Origin: JALONH01 sp046329235
GTDB taxonomy: Bacteria > Bacteroidota > Bacteroidia > Cytophagales > Cytophagaceae
Direction of reading: 5' to 3'
NCBI GenBank assembly: GCA_046329235.1
Contig: JAXLVA010000001.1
Coordinates: 620,001-684,000 of the forward strand
Length of the DNA stretch: 64,000 bases
This document shows, piece by piece, positions 1-8,914 of the stretch (the first letter of the stretch is position 1; every line of letters begins with the position of its first letter). Under the pieces are notes generated by a model. The model worked only from the letters and a program-made list of their open reading frames with translations, made no database searches and had not been told where the DNA came from. The position numbers and the translations under genes are program-made.

Positions 1-415
1 TGATGACATCTTTCACTTCTACACCATAGGCGCCAATGTTTTGAATAGGAGAAGCTCCTACAGTCCCCGGTATTAGAGATAAATTTTCAATCCCAGCATA
101 ATCATGTTGCACACAATACAATACAAAATGATGCCAATTCTCACCCGCTCCAACGCGTAGAGTTACATGTTCATCAGTAGATGAAATGAGCTCAATTCCT
201 TTGCATTGGTTATGTAAAATCCAGCCGTGGTAATCTCCTCGAAATAACATATTGCTTCCTCCTCCTAATATTAAAATAGGAGAAGAGGACGGTATTTCTT
301 TTACCAGTTCTTTTAACTCCTCTGAAGAGGAAAATACAGCGTATTTATCCGCTACACAAGGGAAGCCAAACGTAGTTAATGCTTGAACAGAATATTTATT
401 TTGAATAGAAATCAT
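1..415 (-). CDS. murB: UDP-N-acetylenolpyruvoylglucosamine reductase MurB, N-terminal part (runs off the window)
   Basis: MurB reduces UDP-GlcNAc-enolpyruvate to UDP-MurNAc with NADPH and FAD in cytoplasmic peptidoglycan precursor synthesis. Only the first 138 codons are present; the gene continues beyond base 1. Visible are the FAD-domain motif GGGSN at residues 51-55 and the strongly conserved stretch NLSLIPGTVGASPI followed by NIGAYG at 111-131, both diagnostic of MurB/VAO-type FAD-binding. The ATG at 413-415 begins MISIQNKYSV and lies only two bases after the stop of the upstream MFS gene, so the two are probably co-transcribed. The family is certain; the C-terminal substrate domain cannot be checked. 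Confidence 0.95.
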   Translation of the reverse strand, partial: MISIQNKYSVQALTTFGFPCVADKYAVFSSSEELKELVKEIPSSSPILILGGGSNMLFRGDYHGWILHNQCKGIELISSTDEHVTLRVGAGENWHHFVLYCVQHDYAGIENLSLIPGTVGASPIQNIGAYGVEVKDVI

Positions 416-417
416 AA

Positions 418-1674
418 TTAAGATTGCTTACCAATACGGTAACCTTTGGTAGCGTAGAATAAAATAAATAAGTAACAAGGTAACAAAATGATATATGCAT
501 TTTGTTTTCCTAACATATCATCTGAAGATAACCAACCATAAGCTAAAGGCAGTAGAGCACCACCTGCAATTCCCATAATTAATAAAGCCGATCCTTTAGG
601 TGTTAGTTGTTTTAAACCTGCTATAGCTAATGGCCAGATAGCAGGCCAAACGATAGCATTGGCTGCTCCTAACAAAGCTACACATGCCACACTGTAAATT
701 CCTTGTAAGAAAATAATTCCAAAGGTTAACAATATTCCTGCGATGGAGCTAATGGCTAATAGTTGCTGTTGTGATAAAAAGTTGGGAATTAATATCACTC
801 CCATAAAATATCCGGCGAGCATAGCCGTCAATGTTAAAGAGGTGAATGATTTGGAGGTATCAAGAGGAATGTTCCAACCTTCTGTAGCATAGGTAGCAAT
901 CGTATCTCCGGCAATTACTTCGGCACCTACATATAAGAATAACGAAATGAAACCTAACCAAAGATAAGTATATGGAAATAGAGCAGTGAAAGAATTATCC
1001 GATTCGTTGGCAGAAGCCTCCATTTCAGGCTCAGGTAAACTAACCCACCATAGAAATAGGCTTAGTAAAATTAAGGAAATACTTAACAAAATATAAGGAT
1101 GAACAACACGTAACGCTACATCATTCAACAGAGCTATCTTATCTGCTCCCGTCAGTTGTTTAAGCGTGTCACGTAGCTCATCTGCATTGGATAAAATTAA
1201 ATTACCTAGGATAATGGATCCTAAAATTCCTGCAATTTTATTTCCTATGCCCATGATGCTAATACGTTGTGCAGCGCTTTCGATTGGACCTACGATGGTA
1301 ACATATGGATTTGCCGCTGTTTGAAGCAACGACAAGCCTGTACCTTGAATGAAAAGTCCTACTAAAAACAACTCGAAGGAACGTGAATAAGCAGCAGGTA
1401 AAAACAGTAGAGAACCTATTGCTAGAATAAACATACCAAGTGACATTCCTTTCTTATAACCGATGTATTGAAGTACATAAGATGATGGTATAGCCATGAT
1501 AGGATAAGGGAGATAGAAGGCTGTGGTTACTAAGTATGCTTGCCAATCATTTAACTCACAGGCTAGTTTCAAATAGGGAACTAACACACCATTTACCCAA
1601 GTGATAAAACCAAAAATGAAGAATAATAAGAGTATTAAATAAAACGCTTTACTAAAAGACTTGTTGTTTTCCAT
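418..1674 (-). CDS. sugar MFS transporter, FHS family (GluP/FucP-like)
   Basis: A 418-aa inner-membrane protein with about twelve hydrophobic segments. The N-terminus reads FGFITWVNGVLVPYLK (residues 21-36) and QTAANPYV (118-125) followed by GPIESAAQRISIMG, a signature of the fucose/galactose/glucose:H+ symporter family common in Bacteroidota. It should import a hexose or N-acetyl-hexosamine by proton symport; the exact sugar cannot be read from sequence. It precedes murB by two bases, which may hint at amino-sugar supply for the cell wall, but this is inference. A TAnnTTTG-like octamer on the minus strand (1679-1686) lies just upstream of the start, too close for a normal leader and without a matching TTG box. 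Confidence 0.85.
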   Translation of the reverse strand: MENNKSFSKAFYLILLLFFIFGFITWVNGVLVPYLKLACELNDWQAYLVTTAFYLPYPIMAIPSSYVLQYIGYKKGMSLGMFILAIGSLLFLPAAYSRSFELFLVGLFIQGTGLSLLQTAANPYVTIVGPIESAAQRISIMGIGNKIAGILGSIILGNLILSNADELRDTLKQLTGADKIALLNDVALRVVHPYILLSISLILLSLFLWWVSLPEPEMEASANESDNSFTALFPYTYLWLGFISLFLYVGAEVIAGDTIATYATEGWNIPLDTSKSFTSLTLTAMLAGYFMGVILIPNFLSQQQLLAISSIAGILLTFGIIFLQGIYSVACVALLGAANAIVWPAIWPLAIAGLKQLTPKGSALLIMGIAGGALLPLAYGWLSSDDMLGKQNAYIILLPCYLFILFYATKGYRIGKQS

Positions 1675-1904
1675 AAAACAAACATAAAGGAAATTGAACT
1701 ATTTGCCATACATGTGAGTTATGCTTTTGATGTGTTTAACGAAATAGAATTTCGATATTTTTAAATACGACAGAATTATTTGTAATGATTCTAAACTACG
1801 CAGTGTGCATATTTTTTAAAAATCATAAATCAAAGATTTTCAATAATTTGTGTTTAAACATCCTCTATACACGCTAAAAAGCACGTTTTCGGTCAAAAAA
1901 ATAA

Positions 1905-1935
1905 TTTGAATAATCGAATGCGGAATATAGATTTG
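1905..1935 (+). promoter_or_regulatory. Bacteroidota-type promoter of the act-cox operon
   Basis: TTG at 1905-1907, then exactly 20 bases, then TAGATTTG at 1928-1935, which matches the TAnnTTTG -7 box perfectly. Transcription should start near 1940, leaving about 45 bases of leader before the preferred actA start at 1988. The 280-base divergent gap (1675-1954) contains no gene. Confidence 0.65.
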
Positions 1936-1987
1936 TAGGACTTTTCGGGAAAAAATGGCCAAAATTTCGGAAAAAACACACTTCAAC

Positions 1988-3250
1988 ATGTCCAAAATCA
2001 ATATTCTGAGGTCTGTATCCAGAACCCTACTTGTGTTCTTCATCGCTTCCGTAGCGTCGTTTAACACGATTGCACAAGATTCCACAGCTGCTGCTAGTGG
2101 TGGAGGCGACGCCGCTTTGATATCTCAAGGTGAGCAATTATTCAAAGAAAACTGTAAGTCCTGTCACAAGGTCCACGAAGAATCTGTGGGTCCTGCATTA
2201 TCAGGTGTTACGAAACGCAGAAAGTCTGCTTGGTTGCATGACTGGATTCGTAACTCATCCAAGATGATTGCAGCAGGAGACAAAGATGCGGTTGAGTTGT
2301 TCAACAAGTACAACAAAACGCAGATGACCAGTTTCCCAACTTTCACTGATGAGCAAATCAATTCGATTTTAGCTTATGTGGAAGCGGCACCTAAACCAGT
2401 TGTAAAGGTTGACGATGGTGGTACTGGTAATCCTAAAGATGGGTCTAATGCCGGATCTTCTAACGACACTCTAATCTTAGGATTGGTAATCGTTGTGTTG
2501 ATTCTGGTATTTGTCGTTCTTATTATCTTCATCTCTACGATTAAAAAACTTTTAAAAGAGAAAGAAGCTAGTTTAACAGAAGCAGACAAAGAATTAGTAA
2601 ATCAAAAATTCGATCTTAAGAAATTTGTATCTAGCAAAGGTTTCATCGGAGTAGTAGCTGTTATATTCGTAGCTGTTACTGTTCGTGCTTGTTGGATTGG
2701 TATGATGGGCGTAGGTGTACACCAAAACTATCAACCGGTACAACCGATTCCTTTCTCACATAAATTACACGCAGGTGATTTGAAAATCAACTGTAACTAC
2801 TGTCACACGACAGTTTACAAATCAAGAAGTGCTAGTATCCCATCCTTAAACATCTGTATGAACTGTCATACGTATGTTGACAAAGGACCTAGCGGATCTC
2901 CTGAAACCATCAACAAAATCAAAGAAGCGTACAGCAAAAACGAACCTATCCGTTGGATTCGTGTACACAACTTACCTGATTTAGCATACTTCAACCACTC
3001 TCAACACACAACTGTAGCCGGTATCGAGTGTCAAAAATGTCACGGTCCGATCCAGGAAATGGAAGTGGTTAAACAATACTCCAACTTAACCATGGGATGG
3101 TGTATCAACTGTCACCGCGAAACTGCTGTGAACTCTAAAGACAACGAATATTATGATCGTTTATTAAAAGTTCACGAACAAGCTAAACGCAAAGGTGATA
3201 TGACTGTTGAAAATATCGGTGGTCTGGATTGTTCTAAGTGTCACTATTAA
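1988..3250 (+). CDS. actA: alternative complex III subunit ActA, multiheme cytochrome c
   Basis: ActA is the periplasmic multiheme cytochrome of ACIII, the bc1 replacement that oxidises quinol and passes electrons to cytochrome c or directly to the oxidase. Six CXXCH motifs are visible: CKSCH at residues 56-60 and then CNYCH, CMNCH, CQKCH, CINCH and CSKCH at about 269, 291, 348, 373 and 415. The first sits in a separate class-I cytochrome c domain in front of a hydrophobic segment (about 160-185); the other five form the usual pentaheme ActA core. An in-frame ATG exists at 1955, but the one at 1988 begins a good signal peptide (MSKINILRSVSRTLLVFFIASVASF with cleavage near IAQ) and fits the promoter, so it is preferred. 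First gene of the operon. Confidence 0.92.
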   Translation: MSKINILRSVSRTLLVFFIASVASFNTIAQDSTAAASGGGDAALISQGEQLFKENCKSCHKVHEESVGPALSGVTKRRKSAWLHDWIRNSSKMIAAGDKDAVELFNKYNKTQMTSFPTFTDEQINSILAYVEAAPKPVVKVDDGGTGNPKDGSNAGSSNDTLILGLVIVVLILVFVVLIIFISTIKKLLKEKEASLTEADKELVNQKFDLKKFVSSKGFIGVVAVIFVAVTVRACWIGMMGVGVHQNYQPVQPIPFSHKLHAGDLKINCNYCHTTVYKSRSASIPSLNICMNCHTYVDKGPSGSPETINKIKEAYSKNEPIRWIRVHNLPDLAYFNHSQHTTVAGIECQKCHGPIQEMEVVKQYSNLTMGWCINCHRETAVNSKDNEYYDRLLKVHEQAKRKGDMTVENIGGLDCSKCHY

Positions 3251-3283
3251 TCTGAATCGAAAGCCTAGTTATTCATTCTATAT

Positions 3284-6200
3284 ATGAAAGAAAATACTAA
3301 AGTATACTGGAAAGGCTTAGAAGAGCTGAACCAAACGGAAGAATTCAAAAAGAATGCTCAAAATGAGTTTCCTGAATTCCTTCCAATAAAAAGTGAAGAG
3401 AACGCGGAAAGCGGTCCGGACAGAAGAGATTTCTTAAAGTTATTAGGCTTTAGCGTAGCTGCAGTTACATTAGCAGCTTGTGAAGCTCCTGTTAAAAAAG
3501 CTATTCCTTATGTAAATAAACCGGAAGATCTTGATCCGGGTATTGCTAACTACTACGCAACTACTTATATCGATGGTAGTGAGTGTTTATCAGTAGTAGT
3601 AAAAACTCGTGAAGGTCGTCCGATTAAAGTAGAAGGTAACAAATTGTCTTCTATCACTAAAGGTGGTTCTTCTGTAAAAGCTCAAGCATCTGTATTAGGT
3701 TTATATGATACTGCTCGTTTAACAAAACCAACGATTAAAGGTGGTCTTGCTTCATGGGATAAAGTAGATGCTGAAGTTACTGCAGGTTTAGATAAAATTG
3801 CATCAGAAGGTGGCGAAATCAGAATCGTTTCATCTTCTATTTATAGCCCGTCTACTAAGAAAGCTCTTGCAGCTTTCACCTCTAAATATCCTACAGCTAA
3901 GTTAGTGCAATATGATGCTATCTCTAGCTACGGTATTTTGAAAGCGAACCAAACTACATTTGGCAAATTTGCTATTCCTTCTTACGATTTCTCTAAAGCA
4001 GAAGTAATCGTAAGTTTTGGTGCAGATTTCTTAGGTACTTGGATTTCTCCGGTAGAATTCGCTCGTCAATACGCTGAAACACGTAAGTTAGGAGCTAAGA
4101 AAAAGACCATGTCTCGTCACTATCAAGTAGAGACAGCTTTAACTTTAACTGGTTCTAACGCTGACTACCGTGTAGCAGTAAAACCATCTGAAGAAGGTTT
4201 AGTAGTAGCTGAATTATACAATAAATTATCTTCTAATAAATTATCTACTCCTTCTGCTAAGAAGAATGACGTTTTAGACAAAGCGGCAAACGACTTACTA
4301 AATGCAAGAGGGAAATCTATCGTTGTTTCCGGTTCTAACGATCCTGCTGTTCAAGCAATCGTTAACGAAATCAACGCGATTTTAGGTAACTACGGTACTA
4401 CTATTTCATTCAAAAACGCTTACCAAACAAAACAAGGTAACGATGAGCAAATGAATGCTTTCGTTGACGAGTTAGCAGCTGGTACAGTGAAAGGGGTAAT
4501 CTTCTACGGAACAAACCCTGTATACGATTACGTACGTGGTGCTGAAATTGAAAAAGGATTAAAAGGTGCAGCATTAACTGTTTCTTTCTCAGAAAGAGCA
4601 GATGAAACTGCTTCTCTTTGTACATATGTAGCTCCGGATTCTCACTTCTTAGAATCATGGAATGATGCGGAACCAAAAGTTGGTTTCTATTCTTTAGGTC
4701 AGCCTACTATCCAAAAAATATTTGATACAAGACAAGCTCAGGAATCATTATTAAAATGGTCTGGTGCTTCTTCTTCTGATTATTACGCTTTCGTTAAATC
4801 TACTTGGACTTCATCTATTTTAAATGGTCAGTCTTGGGATAAAACGTTACATGATGGTGTATTTGAACCGGGTTCATCTGAATCAGAACCGGCTTCAAAT
4901 GGTTTAGATGTGGCTACAGTTTCTGCAGTTATTTCTAAAAACTATTCTGCTAACGCTAACGGAATCGAATTAAAAGCATACGAAAAAATCGGTTTAGGAA
5001 ACGGTGCTCAAGCAAACAATCCTTGGTTACAAGAATTCCCTGACCCAATTTCAAAAGCAACTTGGGATAACTACTTAGCAGTACCGATCTCATTTGCTAA
5101 AGAAAAAGGTTTAGAGCAAGGAGCATTAGTTACAGTTTCTAACGGTAAATCTTCTATCACTCTTCCTGTTTTAATTCAACCGGGTCAAGCAAAAGGTACT
5201 GTATCTATTGCGGTAGGTTATGGTAGAACAAAAGCTGGTAAGTGTGGTGACGCTATCGGTCAGAATGTATATCCATTCTTGAAGTTAGTTGATGGTGCAG
5301 TTTCTTTCAATGCTGGAACTGTTACTGTAGAAGCTACAGGGGAAGTTGCTAAGTTAGCACTTACTCAAACGCATCAAACATTGATGGCTCGTCCTATCAT
5401 TCAAGATGCAACATTAGAAGAATACAAAGCAAACCCTTCAGCAGGTCGTTTCATACCATTAATCACTAATCCTGAAGGTAAGAAAGTAGCTCCGGCTGAA
5501 ATTGATATTTGGAAAGATCAACACACTCAACCAAACCACTTATGGAGTATGTCTATCGACTTAAACTCTTGTTTAGGTTGTGGTGCTTGTGTGATTGCTT
5601 GTCAAGCTGAAAACAACGTTCCTGTTGTTGGTAAGAAAGAAGTTATCAATTCTCGTGAAATGCACTGGATTCGTATCGACAGATACTATTCTTCAGAAGC
5701 AGAACCTAAAGAAACTGGTACTTATTTCGAAGGAGATGTTTTCGCGATGGAAGATCCATCTGAAAACCCTCAAGTGACATTCCAACCTATGATGTGTCAA
5801 CACTGTAACCACGCTCCATGTGAGACAGTTTGTCCGGTAGCTGCTACAACTCATAGTACAGAAGGTCTTAACCAAATGGCTTACAACCGTTGTATCGGTA
5901 CTCGTTATTGTGCAAACAACTGTCCATATAAAGTTCGTCGCTTTAACTGGTTCAAGTATTTCGATAACGGAGATATGTTTGACAAAAACGTAGGTATGAA
6001 TACTTCTTTAGGTCGTATGGTATTGAACCCTGATGTTACGGTTCGTTCCCGCGGTGTAATGGAGAAATGTTCATTCTGCGTACAGAAAATACAAGAAGGT
6101 AAATTACGTGCTAAGAAAGAGAAACGTAAGATAGAAGACGGAGAGGTGCAAACAGCTTGTGCTGCGGCATGTTCTACAGGAGCTATCGTATTTGGTGATT

Positions 6201-6337
6201 ACAGAGATTTAAACAGCCAAGTGTACAAAGAGCGTAACGAAGAGAACAAAGAGAGAACGTACACTGTGTTGGAAGAATTAAATGTTCAACCAAACATTAC
6301 CTACTTAACTAAAATCAGAAATATTTCTAAAGCTTAA
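3284..6337 (+). CDS. actB: alternative complex III subunit ActB, molybdopterin-like plus Fe-S fusion
   Basis: A 1017-aa fused ActB (B1 plus B2). Residues 47-58 carry a twin-arginine motif (RRDFLKLLGFS) followed by LAAC at 63-66, which could be a lipobox. The middle 650 residues resemble molybdopterin oxidoreductases, although in this family no Mo cofactor is bound. The C-terminal third has ferredoxin clusters: CLGCGACVIAC at about 762, CQHCNHAPCETVCP at 838, CIGTRYCANNCP at 870, and CSFC plus CAAAC at about 928 and 958, giving one [3Fe-4S] and three [4Fe-4S] sites in characterised homologues. It links quinol oxidation at ActC to the ActA hemes. It lies 33 bases after actA. Confidence 0.95.
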   Translation: MKENTKVYWKGLEELNQTEEFKKNAQNEFPEFLPIKSEENAESGPDRRDFLKLLGFSVAAVTLAACEAPVKKAIPYVNKPEDLDPGIANYYATTYIDGSECLSVVVKTREGRPIKVEGNKLSSITKGGSSVKAQASVLGLYDTARLTKPTIKGGLASWDKVDAEVTAGLDKIASEGGEIRIVSSSIYSPSTKKALAAFTSKYPTAKLVQYDAISSYGILKANQTTFGKFAIPSYDFSKAEVIVSFGADFLGTWISPVEFARQYAETRKLGAKKKTMSRHYQVETALTLTGSNADYRVAVKPSEEGLVVAELYNKLSSNKLSTPSAKKNDVLDKAANDLLNARGKSIVVSGSNDPAVQAIVNEINAILGNYGTTISFKNAYQTKQGNDEQMNAFVDELAAGTVKGVIFYGTNPVYDYVRGAEIEKGLKGAALTVSFSERADETASLCTYVAPDSHFLESWNDAEPKVGFYSLGQPTIQKIFDTRQAQESLLKWSGASSSDYYAFVKSTWTSSILNGQSWDKTLHDGVFEPGSSESEPASNGLDVATVSAVISKNYSANANGIELKAYEKIGLGNGAQANNPWLQEFPDPISKATWDNYLAVPISFAKEKGLEQGALVTVSNGKSSITLPVLIQPGQAKGTVSIAVGYGRTKAGKCGDAIGQNVYPFLKLVDGAVSFNAGTVTVEATGEVAKLALTQTHQTLMARPIIQDATLEEYKANPSAGRFIPLITNPEGKKVAPAEIDIWKDQHTQPNHLWSMSIDLNSCLGCGACVIACQAENNVPVVGKKEVINSREMHWIRIDRYYSSEAEPKETGTYFEGDVFAMEDPSENPQVTFQPMMCQHCNHAPCETVCPVAATTHSTEGLNQMAYNRCIGTRYCANNCPYKVRRFNWFKYFDNGDMFDKNVGMNTSLGRMVLNPDVTVRSRGVMEKCSFCVQKIQEGKLRAKKEKRKIEDGEVQTACAAACSTGAIVFGDYRDLNSQVYKERNEENKERTYTVLEELNVQPNITYLTKIRNISKA

Positions 6338-6352
6338 TAATTCTAATAGTAT

Positions 6353-7708
6353 ATGCAAGTTACTTCATCGGTAAGGCCGCCATTAGTTACCAATGGTAAG
6401 AAAGCCAAAGATGTTACCAACGACATATGTAAGCAGGTAGAAGGGAAGCCATCTCTTGCTTGGAAAGTGGCTTTCACTATATCCGTAATCACATTAATCT
6501 ATGGTGGTTATTGTTTATGGATGACTTGGTACGAAGGTATCGGTATGTGGGGTCTTAACAAGACTATCGGTTGGTCTTGGGATATTACAAACTTCGTATG
6601 GTGGGTAGGTATCGGTCACGCTGGTACTCTTATCTCTGCGGTATTATTATTATTCCGTCAAAAATGGAGAACTTCCATTAACCGTGCTGCTGAAGCGATG
6701 ACTATCTTTGCCGTTATTTGTGCGGCAACCTTCATCATTGCTCACATGGGTCGTCCATGGTGCGGTCACTGGGTATTACCATTACCAAACACTTTCGGTT
6801 CACTTTGGCAAAACTTCAACTCTGCCTTAATGTGGGACGTGTTTGCGATTTCAACTTACTTCACTGTATCATTAGTATTCTGGTATGTAGGTTTGATTCC
6901 TGACTTTGCTACCATCCGTGATAGAGCTACAGGTATTCGTCGTACAATCTACGGAGCTTTAGCTATGAACTGGGATGGAGCTGCAAAAACTTGGTCTCGT
7001 TACGAAGCGGTATCTTTAGTATTAGCAGGTGTTTCTACACCACTTGTATTATCCGTACACACCATTGTATCCATGGACTTTGCTACTTCAGTAATTCCTG
7101 GTTGGCATACAACAATCTTCCCTCCATACTTCGTTGCCGGTGCGATTTTCTCCGGATTTGCGATGGTACAAACTTTAATGTTAATCACTCGCGTGGTTTA
7201 TAATTTAGAAGATTATATCACAGTGAATCACATTGAGTCAATGAACAAAGTTATTGTGACAACTGGTTCTATTGTAGGTGTTGCTTATATCACTGAGTTT
7301 TTCATCGCTTGGTATTCAGGTGTTCCTTATGAAAGTTATGCTTTCATTAACCGTGCTTTCGGTCCTTACTGGTGGGCTTACGCATCAATGATGAGCTGTA
7401 ACGTAATCTCTCCTCAGTTATTCTGGTTCAAGAAGATTAGAACAAGTATTTTATGGACATCTATCCTTTGTATCGTTGTAAACATCGGTATGTGGTTTGA
7501 GCGTTTCGTAATCATTTGTACTTCTCTACACAGAGACTTCTTACCATCTAGCTGGGCGTACTTTACACCAACTATGTATGATATCGGTGATTACTTATTC
7601 ACCTTTGGTTTATTCTTCACGTTGTTCTTGTTGTTCGCAAAATATTTCCCTGTAATCAACATGGCTGAAGTGAAGACTGTTATCAATTCATCATCAGAAA
7701 AGAAATAA
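6353..7708 (+). CDS. actC: alternative complex III subunit ActC, NrfD-type quinol-binding membrane subunit
   Basis: A 451-aa NrfD/PsrC-like integral membrane protein with about ten hydrophobic helices, for example residues 37-57 and 82-100. In ACIII it holds the quinol site under the ActB iron-sulfur domain. Position directly between actB and actD, 15 bases after actB, fixes the assignment. Polar residues inside helices (DITNFVWWVGIGHAGT at about 76-91; WDVFAISTYFT at about 160) match those discussed as a quinol/proton path in the family. No anomalies are visible. Confidence 0.93.
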   Translation: MQVTSSVRPPLVTNGKKAKDVTNDICKQVEGKPSLAWKVAFTISVITLIYGGYCLWMTWYEGIGMWGLNKTIGWSWDITNFVWWVGIGHAGTLISAVLLLFRQKWRTSINRAAEAMTIFAVICAATFIIAHMGRPWCGHWVLPLPNTFGSLWQNFNSALMWDVFAISTYFTVSLVFWYVGLIPDFATIRDRATGIRRTIYGALAMNWDGAAKTWSRYEAVSLVLAGVSTPLVLSVHTIVSMDFATSVIPGWHTTIFPPYFVAGAIFSGFAMVQTLMLITRVVYNLEDYITVNHIESMNKVIVTTGSIVGVAYITEFFIAWYSGVPYESYAFINRAFGPYWWAYASMMSCNVISPQLFWFKKIRTSILWTSILCIVVNIGMWFERFVIICTSLHRDFLPSSWAYFTPTMYDIGDYLFTFGLFFTLFLLFAKYFPVINMAEVKTVINSSSEKK

Positions 7709-7733
7709 TTAATCCGGATACTACTATTTAAAT

Positions 7734-8264
7734 ATGGAAAAAGGTAAAAATTTTGTAGTTGGGGTATATGACGAAGAAGACGTACTGTTAGATGCAGTAG
7801 GGAAGATTCGTGGTCAAGGTGTAAAGATCAATGAAGTTTATACTCCATACCCAGTTCACGGATTAGATGACGCGTTAGGATATCAGTATTCTAACTTACC
7901 TATCGCCGGATTTTTATTTGGTATGGTAGGTACCATTTTAGGTTTAACATTGACGATTTATACTTTAGGTTTTGATTGGCCTATGGATATTGGTGGTAAA
8001 CCACACATCGCGTTACCGGATTTTGTTCCGATTACTTTCGAGTTAACTGTGTTATTATGTGCGTTAGGTATGACAGGTACTTTCTTCGTAGCTAGCGACT
8101 TGAAACCTTGGGCACAGCCTAAAATGTTTGACCCGAGAAGTACAGATGATAAATTTGTTTTAACTGTTGATTTAGCTAAAAACTCAGCGTTAGATGCAAG
8201 TAAATTATCTGACATCATCAAGGCTTCAGGAGCTTCTGAAGTGTCAACTAAAACAATGGAATAA
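7734..8264 (+). CDS. actD: alternative complex III subunit ActD (DUF3341)
   Basis: A 176-aa DUF3341 protein with an N-terminal soluble part (VGVYDEEDVLLDAVGKIRGQG) and two hydrophobic hairpin helices near residues 60-80 and 100-120. ActD is a small accessory subunit of ACIII with no cofactor, packing beside ActC and ActF. Length and order agree with Bacteroidota homologues. The next coding sequence begins 28 bases downstream. Confidence 0.92.
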   Translation: MEKGKNFVVGVYDEEDVLLDAVGKIRGQGVKINEVYTPYPVHGLDDALGYQYSNLPIAGFLFGMVGTILGLTLTIYTLGFDWPMDIGGKPHIALPDFVPITFELTVLLCALGMTGTFFVASDLKPWAQPKMFDPRSTDDKFVLTVDLAKNSALDASKLSDIIKASGASEVSTKTME

Positions 8265-8292
8265 TTCTAGAATAGCAACCTATATATTGGTC

Positions 8293-8886
8293 ATGAAATA
8301 TAAATTATTTGCAACTTTCACTGTTCTTGGTTCCGTTATGATGGCGTGTAACCATAACTTTGATAGCATACCGGTTCATGAAACACCTAGAGCGGAGTAT
8401 GCACCGAACATGTATGTATCGGAAGCATATGAGCCATACACATTAGTGGATGACTCTGCAGCATATCCTGAGGAATATAACGTGATGCCATACAACAATG
8501 GTAGCAACTTGAGAACTCCTGTTGCCGGAACAATTAAAAGAGGTTACACTCCTTACAATGTTTCTAAAGACTCATTGGAGTGGGCTTCTGCTAACGTAAA
8601 AGCTCCTTTTGCACCAAACGAACAAATCCTTGCTGAAGGTGAAGTTTTATTCGGTAGATTCTGTGCACACTGTCACGGTGAAACAGGGGAGGGCGATGGT
8701 CCGGTATCTGAAAAATTAGCCGGTATCGCTAACTTAAAATCATCTGCTATTAAAGCAGCGACTGCAGGACATATTTTCCACGTAATTACTCATGGTAAAG
8801 GACGCATGTTACAACATGGTTCTCAGATTGAGCAATCTGACAGATGGAAAATCGCACTTTACATTAAAAATGTTCTTCAGCAATAA
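8293..8886 (+). CDS. actE: alternative complex III subunit ActE, monoheme cytochrome c lipoprotein
   Basis: A 197-aa lipoprotein: MKYKLFATFTVLGSVMMAC gives a signal peptide with lipobox Cys19. One heme site, CAHCH, lies at residues 124-128, with a later Met-rich GKGRMLQHGSQ segment that could supply the axial Met. ActE is the peripheral monoheme cytochrome of ACIII, thought to carry electrons to the oxidase. An in-frame ATG at 8194 lies inside actD and would put 33 residues in front of the signal peptide, so the start at 8293 is chosen. Confidence 0.92.
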   Translation: MKYKLFATFTVLGSVMMACNHNFDSIPVHETPRAEYAPNMYVSEAYEPYTLVDDSAAYPEEYNVMPYNNGSNLRTPVAGTIKRGYTPYNVSKDSLEWASANVKAPFAPNEQILAEGEVLFGRFCAHCHGETGEGDGPVSEKLAGIANLKSSAIKAATAGHIFHVITHGKGRMLQHGSQIEQSDRWKIALYIKNVLQQ

Positions 8887-8914
8887 TTATAATTGAATAG
8901 TTCTTACAAGATAT

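Noticed and set aside
1679..1686. TATGTTTG on the minus strand as promoter of the MFS gene
   Set aside because: It lies only four bases before the start codon and has no TTG box at the right distance.
1840..2085. An 81-codon minus-strand frame over the act promoter and the actA 5' end
   Set aside because: It is antisense to the actA signal peptide and crosses a good promoter; no protein features.
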